From positions 1-34,930 of the forward strand of contig CACJDV010000011.1 in assembly GCA_902592265.1 (NCBI GenBank): 34,930 bases of DNA, read 5' to 3'. The notes beneath the pieces were generated by a model. That model was not told where the DNA came from. It worked only from the letters and a program-made list of their open reading frames with translations, and ran no database searches. The stretch's first letter is position 1. The number at the start of each line of letters is the position of its first letter. The DNA is from an uncultured Pelagibacteraceae bacterium (GTDB lineage Bacteria; Pseudomonadota; Alphaproteobacteria; Pelagibacterales; Pelagibacteraceae). Position numbers and translations under genes: made by a program. Below are positions 24,834 to 32,413 of this stretch, in pieces.

Positions 24834-25565
24834 TTAAGATTTTAATAAATCTTTGCTAATCATTAAGCATTCTTGGTCAGAAATTCCATTTATTAAGTTT
24901 TGCCTGAAATGTCTTTGAAAAGCCTTAATAATATTTCTTTTTTTTACATTATTGTTTTGTTGTGAAATTTTAAAATAACCAATTTTACTCAAATTCGTCA
25001 TAAAATTACTTTCTTCAATATAATTTAATGAGATTAATCTTTTTTGTTTGAGTTTGTTTTCACTCAAATTGTGCCATTGGGATAATCTAGATTTTGCTAA
25101 CTCTTTCCACGGAAACTTTTCTCCGGGATCTTTTTTACGATCTGGAGCAATATCGGAATGCCCCAAAACATTTTTTGATTTAACTCTGTATTCATTTATT
25201 AAATATTTTAACAATTTTTTGGTTGAGAAAATTTGTTTTTGTGAAAAATTTTCATATTTGTTATCATGACCAGAATTTTGTATTTCAATACCTATTGAAT
25301 ACTTATTAAGTGATTTTAAACCTTTCCAGCTAGACTTGCCTGCATGCCAGGCTTCATAAAGTGGGGGTACAAGATTTAAAATTGAACCGTTTTTTTTTAT
25401 AAAGAAATGTGCACTTACTTTTGCTTTAATATTGCAAAGTCTTTTCAATGCCGATAATTCATATTTCATGCCGGTGTAGTGAATAATAATAAATTTTATA
25501 TTTTTTTTTGATCTTTTGATTGCATTAAAGTTAGGTGAATAATTTGTTAATATTTTAGGCCACAT
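24834..25565 (-). CDS. N-acetylmuramoyl-L-alanine amidase, Amidase_2 family with C-terminal peptidoglycan-binding-like domain
   Basis: Zinc amidase cleaving the MurNAc-L-Ala bond in peptidoglycan or anhydro-muropeptides. In the 243-aa product the Amidase_2 fold spans about residues 20-155, with H29 (IIIHYTG), SAHFFIKKNG, WHAGKSSWKG, the IGIEIQN glutamate, H136 (GHSDIAPDRKKDPGEKFPW) and D146. H29, H136 and D146 are the likely zinc ligands. Residues about 185-243 (IIKAFQRHFRQ...NGISDQE) match a PG_binding_1-like domain. No signal peptide or transmembrane segment is visible, so a cytoplasmic AmpD-like recycling role is plausible, while the domain layout is closer to AmiD. The symbol is left blank because ampD and amiD cannot be told apart here. 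Confidence 0.88.
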   Translation of the reverse strand: MWPKILTNYSPNFNAIKRSKKNIKFIIIHYTGMKYELSALKRLCNIKAKVSAHFFIKKNGSILNLVPPLYEAWHAGKSSWKGLKSLNKYSIGIEIQNSGHDNKYENFSQKQIFSTKKLLKYLINEYRVKSKNVLGHSDIAPDRKKDPGEKFPWKELAKSRLSQWHNLSENKLKQKRLISLNYIEESNFMTNLSKIGYFKISQQNNNVKKRNIIKAFQRHFRQNLINGISDQECLMISKDLLKS

Positions 25566-25610
25566 TTAAGCTATAAAAATGATTTATTCTTATTTTAATT
25601 TATTTAACAT

Positions 25611-25621
25611 TGTATTATACA
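25611..25621. promoter_or_regulatory. Palindrome in the amidase/mlaA divergent promoter region
   Basis: TGTATTATACA is a perfect 11-bp palindrome about its central T. It contains TATAAT on the minus strand (25614-25619) and TATTAT on the plus strand (25613-25618), so it could supply a -10 to both divergent genes or be an operator half-site pair. It lies 10 bp before the mlaA ATG, which is very close for a plus-strand -10. No matching -35 is clear. Confidence 0.35.
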
Positions 25622-25630
25622 GATCATTAG

Positions 25631-26419
25631 ATGATGAAGAAAATTATAGTAATTTTAATTACAACTTTTACGTTAGTTGCAAATGTATATGCTGGTTCTG
25701 ATGGTGAGATTATTTTAAAAAAAAATGAACCCTCAGAAATTAAGGATTGTTCTGAAACGTTCAACAAAGCATCATTTGCTCTTAATCAGGGGTTGGATAA
25801 AATTATTTTTAAACCAGTCTCGAGTGTATATAGAGTATTGCCATCACCTGTTAAAACTGGTGTAAGCAACTCGCTAAATAATTTATCGAATGTAGTAACT
25901 ATACCAAATAATATTCTTCAAGGTGAATTTGCTATGGCTGGTGTTAATACTGGGAGATTTTTAATTAATACTACAGTTGGTATTCTGGGTTTGATTGATG
26001 TTGCAACATATTTAGGATTTACTGAATATGTTAAAGAAGATTATGGACAAAGTTTAGCTTCTCATGGTGTTGGTCCTGGATGTTACTTGGTACTTCCTGT
26101 TTTGGGACCAAGCACTGCTAGAGATACAATAGCGTCTTTGACAAACTTTATCGGTGGAGATGCTTGGTATAATGTGACAGTGAAAAATGACACTCACTAT
26201 TTTAGAGATATTGATTACTATGCATCAAGGGTAACTGCGGGGGTAGATTTTAGAGCGAAAAATTTCGACTCAATAGAAAATTTAGAAAAAAATTCATTAG
26301 ACTTTTATGCATCTGTAAAAAGTCTTTACTTGCAGGATAGACAGCAAAGAATCTTGAACAGTACGAAAATTATTGAAACTCAAGACGATAGTGATTGGGA
26401 AGAAATAGAAACACAATAA
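25631..26419 (+). CDS. mlaA: Outer-membrane lipid asymmetry protein MlaA (VacJ)
   Basis: MlaA removes mislocalised phospholipids from the outer leaflet of the outer membrane and hands them to periplasmic MlaC. The 262-aa product has a signal peptide (about residues 1-22, likely cleavage after VYA) and then the VacJ blocks FNKASFALNQGLDKIIFKPVSSVY, LPSPVKTGVSNSLNNLS, PNNILQGEF, RFLINTTVGILGLIDVA, DYGQSLASHGVGPGCYLVLPVLGPSTARD. Characterised MlaA is a lipoprotein, but no lipobox cysteine is seen at the cleavage site; the mature chain begins GSDGE. Two tandem ATGs (25631 and 25634) are possible starts. mlaC follows at 15 bp; the MlaFEDB transporter genes are not in the window. Confidence 0.93.
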   Translation: MMKKIIVILITTFTLVANVYAGSDGEIILKKNEPSEIKDCSETFNKASFALNQGLDKIIFKPVSSVYRVLPSPVKTGVSNSLNNLSNVVTIPNNILQGEFAMAGVNTGRFLINTTVGILGLIDVATYLGFTEYVKEDYGQSLASHGVGPGCYLVLPVLGPSTARDTIASLTNFIGGDAWYNVTVKNDTHYFRDIDYYASRVTAGVDFRAKNFDSIENLEKNSLDFYASVKSLYLQDRQQRILNSTKIIETQDDSDWEEIETQ

Positions 26420-26434
26420 TTTCATTCATAAATA

Positions 26435-27022
26435 ATGAGACTGAAATTTTTAACATTTTTAATTATTTTCTTTTCAATTTCATCAGTTTCTCTCTCAATT
26501 GAACCAGATATTTTTGTCCAGTCTACTGTTAATAGAGCTTCAAAATTACTAAGTGAAAATATTTCTAAAGATGAAAAAATAGAAAAATTGAAATTAATTG
26601 CTAAGGAGACAGTTGATATAAGAGGTATTGGTTTTTATACGCTTGGTTCAAAGAGAAAGAGTTTAAATGAAGAGGAAAAAAAAAGATATGCTAAATTATT
26701 CGAGGTATATTTTTTAAAAAGTTTCTCTAGCAGATTAGCAGAGTACACAAATCCAGAAATTGACGTATTTAACAAAGAAAAACTTAATGACAATTACACT
26801 ATTGTAAATAGTTTACTAAAAGCCACCAATGAAAGGCCTGAAATAAACATAGATTGGAGAATTTATACAAAAGATCCTAATAACCCTCTTATAAGAGATT
26901 TAATAATTGAGGGTCTAAGTCTTGCAAGGACTCAAAAAGAGGAATTCGCGTCAGTTTTAAGCTCCAATGATAACAATATTGACGCTTTATTTAAAGTTTT
27001 AGAAGAATTTTCCAGTAATTAA
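26435..27022 (+). CDS. mlaC: Periplasmic phospholipid-binding protein MlaC (Ttg2D)
   Basis: Periplasmic carrier shuttling phospholipid between MlaA and the MlaFEDB inner-membrane transporter. The 195-aa product has an N-terminal signal peptide (LKFLTFLIIFFSISSVSLS) and then the MlaC pattern: a helical start (FVQSTVNRASKLLSENIS), VDIRGIGFYTLGSKRKSLNEEEK, the KRYAKLFEVYFLKSFSSRLAEY helix, and a beta sheet with TIVNSLLK and INIDWRIYTKD, then IIEGLSLARTQKEEFASVL. Adjacent mlaA strengthens the call. It ends 20 bp before a convergent tRNA gene. Confidence 0.9.
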   Translation: MRLKFLTFLIIFFSISSVSLSIEPDIFVQSTVNRASKLLSENISKDEKIEKLKLIAKETVDIRGIGFYTLGSKRKSLNEEEKKRYAKLFEVYFLKSFSSRLAEYTNPEIDVFNKEKLNDNYTIVNSLLKATNERPEINIDWRIYTKDPNNPLIRDLIIEGLSLARTQKEEFASVLSSNDNNIDALFKVLEEFSSN

Positions 27023-27042
27023 ATTTTTTGTCTAATATAATT

Positions 27043-27119
27043 TGGTGGGCCCGCCAGGACTCGAACCTGGGACCAATACATTATGAGTGTACTGCTCTAA
27101 CCAACTGAGCTACAGGCCC
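27043..27119 (-). tRNA. tRNA with CAU anticodon, probably tRNA-Ile2 (lysidine type)
   Basis: The minus strand gives a full cloverleaf: acceptor GGGCCTG/CGGGCCC (7 pairs, one T-G), D-stem GCTC/GAGC with a GG-containing D-loop, anticodon stem GTACA/TGTAT with loop CTCATAA (anticodon CAT), T-stem CCAGG/CCTGG with the standard loop TTCGAGT, discriminator A, and an encoded CCA. CAU can be elongator Met or Ile2. Acceptor pairs C4-G69 and C5-G68, which favour TilS recognition in E. coli, and the overall likeness to Ile tRNAs favour Ile2. Initiator tRNA is excluded because pair 1-72 is G-C. Confidence 0.93.
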
Positions 27120-27214
27120 AAAAACATTAATGATGTTTACAATGTTTTTCTTTACCACGCAAGTCGAGATATTTTAATATCCATATCATTAGTTTTTCGG
27201 TTATATATAAATTT

Positions 27215-28072
27215 ATGAATCAAAGTACAAGAAAACTTCAGATATTTAAATTATTTCAAAAGTCAAAAAAATTTTCAATTAAATGGAGTAGCTATTTTCA
27301 AGTTTATGAAAAAATATTTTCAAAATATAAAAATAAGAAAATTAAATTTGTAGAAATAGGTGTTGCTAATGGTGGATCGTTATTTATGTGGCAGAAATTC
27401 TTTGGCAAAAAGGCAAAAATAATTGGTATAGATTTAAATCCAAATGCAAAAAAGTTAGAAAAATATGGATTTAAGATTTATATAGGTAGTCAGAGTGATA
27501 AAAATTTTTGGGAAAATTTTTATAAAAAAGAGGGAAAAATTGATCTAATTTTAGATGATGGTGGCCACAAAAACTTACAACAAATCAGCACTGTACATTA
27601 CTCTTTACCATATATAAAGGACGGTGGGAAAATAGTTGTTGAAGACACATGTGTAAGTTATGTAAAAAAAGAATTTTATAATCCCTCAAAGTATTCATTT
27701 ATAAATTATGCCAAAAATATTATTGATATTATCCATAGAAGATCACCATTGTTAAATAAGAACCTAAATTTTTATGCCAAAAAAATATTTTTTGTGGAAT
27801 TTTTTGAATCAATTGTAGTATTTTCTGTTGATAGTAAAAAATGTTTTTCAAATAAAGAGGTCAAAAACAATGCTAAAAATGAATGGGCGATTGATTATAG
27901 ACATAGCGAATACTTTAGAGAATTAAAAAGTAAACTTGGTAAAGAATATCGTTTCCTTAGCAAAAAAAATTTTTTTAGAAAAGTCATTAGAAAATTATTT
28001 TACAGGAATTTTTTGTTTAATTTACTTGATAATATTAAGATAAAAAAAATTTTTAAGGAAATTCATAAATAA
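27215..28072 (+). CDS. Class I SAM-dependent methyltransferase, sugar O-methyltransferase/CmcI-like
   Basis: The 285-aa protein has a methyltransferase core: motif I FVEIGVANGGS (residues 45-55), FMWQKFFG, IIGIDLNPNAKK (70-80), IYIGSQSDKNFWE and LILDDGGHKN (111-120), then PYIKDGGKIVVEDT. The IGxxxGGSlxmW...GIDxxP...GxQSD...DDGxH series is typical of the family holding rhamnosyl O-methyltransferases (ElmMI type) and cephalosporin hydroxylase CmcI. In gram-negatives such genes often modify surface polysaccharides; the substrate here is unknown. The C-terminal 80 residues are very basic. It is isolated: the only plus-strand gene between two minus-strand tRNAs, with no operon partner, ending 7 bp before the tRNA-Val 3' end. 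It looks accessory. Confidence 0.8.
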   Translation: MNQSTRKLQIFKLFQKSKKFSIKWSSYFQVYEKIFSKYKNKKIKFVEIGVANGGSLFMWQKFFGKKAKIIGIDLNPNAKKLEKYGFKIYIGSQSDKNFWENFYKKEGKIDLILDDGGHKNLQQISTVHYSLPYIKDGGKIVVEDTCVSYVKKEFYNPSKYSFINYAKNIIDIIHRRSPLLNKNLNFYAKKIFFVEFFESIVVFSVDSKKCFSNKEVKNNAKNEWAIDYRHSEYFRELKSKLGKEYRFLSKKNFFRKVIRKLFYRNFLFNLLDNIKIKKIFKEIHK

Positions 28073-28079
28073 ATTTTAA

Positions 28080-28154
28080 TGGTGGGCCGTGTTGGTTACG
28101 CTCCAACTACCCCTGCAATGTCAATGCAGTACTCTACTATTGAGCTAACGGCCC
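28080..28154 (-). tRNA. tRNA-Val(GAC) with noncanonical D- and T-loops
   Basis: All four stems are sound: acceptor GGGCCGT/ACGGCCC (7/7 Watson-Crick), D-stem GCTC/GAGT, anticodon stem CTGCA/TGCAG with loop TTGACAT (anticodon GAC), and T-stem GTTGG/CCAAC. The discriminator is A and CCA is encoded. The T-loop is AGCGTAA instead of TTCRANY, and the D-loop AATAGTA lacks the GG doublet and G15. Of the usual elbow pairs only G19-C56 survives. Its first base lies 3 nt after the rpoD stop on the same strand, so it is probably cut out of the rpoD transcript. Confidence 0.85.
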
Positions 28155-28157
28155 AAA

Positions 28158-29984
28158 TTAACTCTCTAGAAAACTCTTTAATTGTTTAGATCTACTTGGG
28201 TGTTTTAATTTTCTTAAAGCTTTAGCTTCAATTTGTCGAATTCTTTCTCTAGTAACTGAAAATTGAAGACCAACCTCCTCTAGTGTATGGTCTGTATTCA
28301 TTCCAACACCAAACCGCATTCTCAAAACTCTTTCCTCCCTTGGAGTTAAAGTAGATAATATCTTTGTGGTCGCTTCTCCTAAATTTGATTTTATAGCCTG
28401 TTCTAATGGTGCTAATGCTTTTGTGTCCTCAATAAAATCGCCCAAACTACTGTCTTCCTCATCACCAACTGGCTTTTCTAGAGAAACTGGCTCTTTTGAA
28501 ATTTTTAATACTTTTCTAACTTTATCAAGTGGCATTCTTAATTTTTTTGCTAGTTCTTCTGGGGTAGCTTCTCTTCCAAACTCACTCAATATAAGTCTCT
28601 GTGTTCTAACGATCTTGTTTATAGTTTCAATCATATGAACTGGTATACGAATTGTCCTTGCTTGATCAGCAATAGATCTTGTTATTGCTTGTCTTATCCA
28701 CCATGTAGCGTATGTTGAAAATTTATATCCTCTTCTATATTCAAACTTGTCTACGGCTTTCATTAATCCAATATTTCCTTCTTGGATCAGATCTAAAAAT
28801 TGAAGGCCTCTATTAGTATATTTTTTTGCAATTGAAATAACTAATCTAAGATTTGCTTCTACCATCTCTTTTTTTGCAATTCTTGACTCCTTTTCACCTT
28901 TTTGAACTCTACTTACCAATTTTTTAAAATCAGTTACAGACATTCCTAATTTATGACTAATCTCAATTAATCTCTCTCTTATATTTTTAAACTCATCTTT
29001 ATTTTTGCTAAAGAATTGCTTCCATAAAGAATTAGTATCTAAGAATTTTTTTAAATTGGGATTTATTTCATTTCCAATATAAAATTTAATAAATTCATTT
29101 CTTGGTATTTTTTGATCCATAGCTAACCTCAAAAGATTACCCTCTAAGGATATTATCTTTTTATTTTCTACATAGTGTTTTTGTACTAGCTCCTCTAATA
29201 CTGACGGTGATAATTGAAGAGATTTTATACTTTCTAAAATACCATTTACTATTTTCTCATATCCTTTTTCTTTAGCTGATGAAAAAGTTTCTGAATTTAG
29301 AACACAGTCTAGCTTTTCTCTCTGATACTTAATTAATTTACGATATTCTTTAGTAAGTAAATGAACTGTTTTTAAAACTTTTGGTTTTATTTCTGACTCC
29401 ATAGCTGCAAGAGTTGGGTTAAAATCATCATCACTATCGTCACTAGAATTATCTTCTTTTTCGTCTTCTCCAGCATTCTTTTGTTTTGCGCTTGGGCCTG
29501 TATTTTCATCTTCCATGTAATTTGTATCAATATCAATTATTTCTCTTACAAGGATTTCATCTTTCTGTAATTTTTCGTCCCAATCAAAAAATTGTTGAGC
29601 AGTTATTGGGCTTTGAGAAAGAGCAATTAACATTACATCTTTTCCAGCTTCTATTCTTTTGGCGATTGCAATCTCACCCTCTCTTGAAAGCAATTCAACA
29701 CCACCCATTTCTCTTAAATACATCCTTATTGGATCATCACTTTTCTCTATTGTTTTGCCTTCTTCCTTAGATGAATTTTCCTTTTTTCTTAAAACTTTAA
29801 AATCTGATTTTTTTTCTACCAGTACAATTCCCTCATCTAAAATATGGATAAAGGCTTGGGTAAGGTTTTCGTCTGAAAGATTTCTTTTACCCAACGATTT
29901 ACTTAATTCCTCGTGAGTTATAAAACCTCGGTGGACTCCACGGCCCATCAATCTAGCAAATGACTTTGTAATTATTCTTTCCAC
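28158..29984 (-). CDS. rpoD: Housekeeping sigma factor RpoD (sigma70)
   Basis: Primary sigma factor directing RNA polymerase to most promoters; 608 aa. A region 1.1-like start ([20 protein letters not shown]) leads to region 1.2 ([22 protein letters not shown]), a long acidic non-conserved segment (about residues 170-190), region 2 ([53 protein letters not shown]), region 3 ([13 protein letters not shown]) and region 4 ([22 protein letters not shown], then [18 protein letters not shown]). The start is GTG at 29982-29984; an in-frame TAA lies shortly upstream with no ATG between. It follows dnaG by 67 bp, and tRNA-Val begins 3 nt after its stop. Confidence 0.98.
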   Translation of the reverse strand: MERIITKSFARLMGRGVHRGFITHEELSKSLGKRNLSDENLTQAFIHILDEGIVLVEKKSDFKVLRKKENSSKEEGKTIEKSDDPIRMYLREMGGVELLSREGEIAIAKRIEAGKDVMLIALSQSPITAQQFFDWDEKLQKDEILVREIIDIDTNYMEDENTGPSAKQKNAGEDEKEDNSSDDSDDDFNPTLAAMESEIKPKVLKTVHLLTKEYRKLIKYQREKLDCVLNSETFSSAKEKGYEKIVNGILESIKSLQLSPSVLEELVQKHYVENKKIISLEGNLLRLAMDQKIPRNEFIKFYIGNEINPNLKKFLDTNSLWKQFFSKNKDEFKNIRERLIEISHKLGMSVTDFKKLVSRVQKGEKESRIAKKEMVEANLRLVISIAKKYTNRGLQFLDLIQEGNIGLMKAVDKFEYRRGYKFSTYATWWIRQAITRSIADQARTIRIPVHMIETINKIVRTQRLILSEFGREATPEELAKKLRMPLDKVRKVLKISKEPVSLEKPVGDEEDSSLGDFIEDTKALAPLEQAIKSNLGEATTKILSTLTPREERVLRMRFGVGMNTDHTLEEVGLQFSVTRERIRQIEAKALRKLKHPSRSKQLKSFLES

Positions 29985-30017
29985 AGCAAAATAAGTTTGA
30001 GAGACTTATATAATATC

Positions 30018-30044
30018 AAATTAGCAAAAATCCATTGCTAATTT
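30018..30044 (-). promoter_or_regulatory. Hairpin between dnaG and rpoD
   Basis: AAATTAGCA and TGCTAATTT form a perfect 9-bp stem with a 9-nt loop, beginning 7 nt after the dnaG stop. The following AT-rich stretch (GATATTATATAAG on the minus strand) could contain a -10 for rpoD. With two G-C pairs and no U tract, the hairpin is more likely a weak attenuator or RNA-processing site than a strong terminator. In E. coli the dnaG-rpoD junction is an RNA-processing site. Confidence 0.4.
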
Positions 30045-30051
30045 ACTTGGA

Positions 30052-31827
30052 TTAATTGGATTTTCTCTCGTTTTTGAGCTCTTTTAGCTCATTAAAGGTT
30101 CTTTCACTCATATCCTTTGAAAACTTCGATTCTAATTCTTGAATTCTCAACTCTAACCCATGATTAAAAAGATCTTTAGATATATCATCAAGTAACTCTA
30201 TTACTTGATCATCATTACTTGGTTTATTTTTGAGAATATGTTTAATCGGGGCAAATTTATTAATCTTATCAAGTAATTGTTCATCCAAATTAAGCTTATC
30301 AATATCAATTTGATCTTTGGACTTTAATTTATCTATAATGGATTTCAGTATTTGTTTATTAATTTCTGTAAATATCTTAATATTTTCAACTAAATGAATG
30401 TTAAATTGAAAAAAAGATAAATTATTTAATAGTAGATATAATAGGGAATATTCTTTTAATTCAACACCAGTAACAGTTTGGCTTTCAATATAAATTTTTT
30501 TTGTAGACTCAAGAGATTTTGTTTTTCTTTTAAAAAATTTGTTTTTATTTTGATTAGAATGAGGTGTTAGTTCTGCAATTTTCTCTAAAAAATATTCGAG
30601 GATATATTTTTTTATAAAGCTATCTTTAATCGTGTTTGCTATAGATCTTAGCTTTTTTTCAAATATTGCCATAGAGGAAGGATTGTTATCAGTTTGTTTT
30701 TTATAATGACTAAAAATAAATTGATGAATTGAAATTTTATTTTGTTTTGTAAAATTTAAAAAAAAGTTTTTACCATTTTTATTAACAAAACTGTCGGGAT
30801 CTTCTTTATTTGGTAAAAACAAAAAAGATATTTGTTTCTCAGGTTTTAATTCCTTAATAGAATTTTCAGCAGCTCTTAACGCAGCTTTGTATCCGCTTTC
30901 GTCTCCATCAAAACAAATTATAATATCATTAAAAAATTGGTTTAATACTAAAATTTGCTTATCAGTTAAAGAAGTACCAAGATTAGCAACTACATTTTCT
31001 ATCTCATTTTTACTTAATCCAACTACATCCATATAACCCTCAACCAAATAAATGTGATCTAAATTATTAGATAACTTTCTGGCTTGATCTAAGTTATAAA
31101 GGTTTGAACCTTTTTTAAAAAAAGGTGTCTCTGGCGAATTGATGTATTTAGCTAAATAATCTATATTTTCAATTATTCTGCCGCCTAGAGCAATAGGTTG
31201 TCCTGAAATATTATTTATCGGAAATATTAATCTTCCTCTAAATCTTTCTACAAAAATTTTGTTCTTCTCATCAAAATAAAATAAACCACATTCTAACAAA
31301 GTTTTTTCACTAAATTTTTTTTTTAATATATTTAAAAAACTTGGATTTTTATCAATAAAGCCTAGTTTGAATTTTTTAACTTCATTTTTACCTAAAGATC
31401 TATTCTTTAAATATTCTCTGGCTTTTGAGTGTTTTTTATTTTTTAAAAGTTCCTCGTGATAAAAATCAACATAATCGCTGTAAATTGATAAATACTCTTT
31501 CCATTTTTTTTCTCTTTCTTCGTCTTGTTTGGTGAACATATACGGCTGCATTCCTGCGATGTTGGCAAGATATTTTACAGCTTCTCCAAATCTTAAGTTT
31601 TGGGTTTTCATCACAAAATCAAAAATATTTCCATGTTCTGAAGTTGCAAAACAATGATAAAATTCTTTTTCATCGTTTACTGTGAATGACGGTGTCTTTT
31701 CGTTTTTAAAAGGCGACAATCCAATAAATTCTTTTCCTCTTTTTTTTAAAGCTACAACTTTTGAAACAACATTAGAAACTTTAAGACGTGTTTTGATTTC
31801 ATCTAAATATTCTTTTGGATATTTCAT
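30052..31827 (-). CDS. dnaG: DNA primase DnaG with degenerate zinc site
   Basis: Synthesises RNA primers for replication. The 591-aa protein has the three usual parts: an N-terminal CHC2 domain, the catalytic RNAP-core/TOPRIM region with ERFRGRLIFPI, ALGGRIIE, LVEGYMDVVGL and CFDGDESGYKAALRA (acidic metal ligands intact), and a helical C-terminal helicase-binding region. In the CHC2 domain the normal CPFH...CFGC ligands are SPFK (residues 38-41) and CFAT (59-62), so only C59 remains of four zinc ligands, while the surrounding motif (EKTPSFTVNDEKEFYHCF) is well kept. It shares one base with the yqeY stop (TAATG). It appears to be the organism's ordinary primase apart from the missing zinc site. 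Confidence 0.96.
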   Translation of the reverse strand: MKYPKEYLDEIKTRLKVSNVVSKVVALKKRGKEFIGLSPFKNEKTPSFTVNDEKEFYHCFATSEHGNIFDFVMKTQNLRFGEAVKYLANIAGMQPYMFTKQDEEREKKWKEYLSIYSDYVDFYHEELLKNKKHSKAREYLKNRSLGKNEVKKFKLGFIDKNPSFLNILKKKFSEKTLLECGLFYFDEKNKIFVERFRGRLIFPINNISGQPIALGGRIIENIDYLAKYINSPETPFFKKGSNLYNLDQARKLSNNLDHIYLVEGYMDVVGLSKNEIENVVANLGTSLTDKQILVLNQFFNDIIICFDGDESGYKAALRAAENSIKELKPEKQISFLFLPNKEDPDSFVNKNGKNFFLNFTKQNKISIHQFIFSHYKKQTDNNPSSMAIFEKKLRSIANTIKDSFIKKYILEYFLEKIAELTPHSNQNKNKFFKRKTKSLESTKKIYIESQTVTGVELKEYSLLYLLLNNLSFFQFNIHLVENIKIFTEINKQILKSIIDKLKSKDQIDIDKLNLDEQLLDKINKFAPIKHILKNKPSNDDQVIELLDDISKDLFNHGLELRIQELESKFSKDMSERTFNELKELKNERKSN

Positions 31828-32288
31828 TATTTATTTAATAATTCTTTTAATAAAGCTCCAGCTTTTGAAAAATCAATTTCATCAGCATGCCTTTTTTTTA
31901 GTTCTCCCATGACTTTCCCCATGTCTTTAATTGAATTTGCATCTAATTTAGAGATAATTTCTTCACATATTTTTTTAGTGTCCGCATCACTTAGTTGCTT
32001 AGGAAGAAAACTTGATAGAATATTAAATTCGTTTTGCTCAATTTCTAGTAAATCAGAACGATTGTTTTTTTTGTAAATATCAATTGATTCGGCTCTTTGC
32101 TTCATCATCTTTTTTAACAATTTTTTTATATCTTCGTCATCTGTTTCTTTTTTAGTGGGGCCAGACCTATTTGCTATATCAAGATCCTTAATTGATGATA
32201 AAATTAACCTATAAGTTGAGATTTTAATCTTATCTTTAGATTTTAAGGCATTTTTATATTCAGTTTCAATTGTTACTTTTAATGACAT
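31827..32288 (-). CDS. yqeY: GatB/YqeY domain protein
   Basis: A 153-aa cytoplasmic protein of the YqeY family, related to the C-terminal tRNA-binding domain of the GatB amidotransferase subunit; its cellular role is not established. Recognisable parts are YKNALKSKDKIKISTYRLILSSIKDLDI, the DIKKLLKKMMKQRAESIDIYKKNNR block, LLEIEQNEFNILSSFLPKQLSD and the C-terminal KDMGKVMGELKKRH...DFSKAGALLKELL. It is the first gene of the yqeY-dnaG-rpoD group and divergent from carA, the order common in alphaproteobacteria. Confidence 0.93.
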   Translation of the reverse strand: MSLKVTIETEYKNALKSKDKIKISTYRLILSSIKDLDIANRSGPTKKETDDEDIKKLLKKMMKQRAESIDIYKKNNRSDLLEIEQNEFNILSSFLPKQLSDADTKKICEEIISKLDANSIKDMGKVMGELKKRHADEIDFSKAGALLKELLNK

Positions 32289-32413
32289 AATTTTTAATCT
32301 ACTTTAAAGAAAAAATTCTTCAAAAGAAAAATTGTTTTTTTACAATTTTATAATACATCTCTGTTGCGATAATAAATCAATTATTGTATTAACCTTTAAC
32401 TTATGAGTTGTAA
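32289..32413. promoter_or_regulatory. Divergent yqeY/carA promoter region
   Basis: This 125-bp gap must hold the promoters of both divergent units. TATAAT at 32349-32354 on the plus strand is a consensus -10 for carA, but no good -35 is seen at 16-18 bp. The overlapping minus-strand TATTAT could serve yqeY. AATACA (32352-32357) and TGTATT (32385-32390) are a loose inverted pair, weak evidence for a regulatory site. Confidence 0.4.

Noticed and set aside
27120..27149. AAAAACATT...AATGTTTTT inverted repeat as a terminator for mlaC
   Set aside because: The 9-bp stem has a single G-C pair, and it lies beyond the convergent tRNA, so mlaC RNA would have to cross the tRNA antisense first; not convincing.
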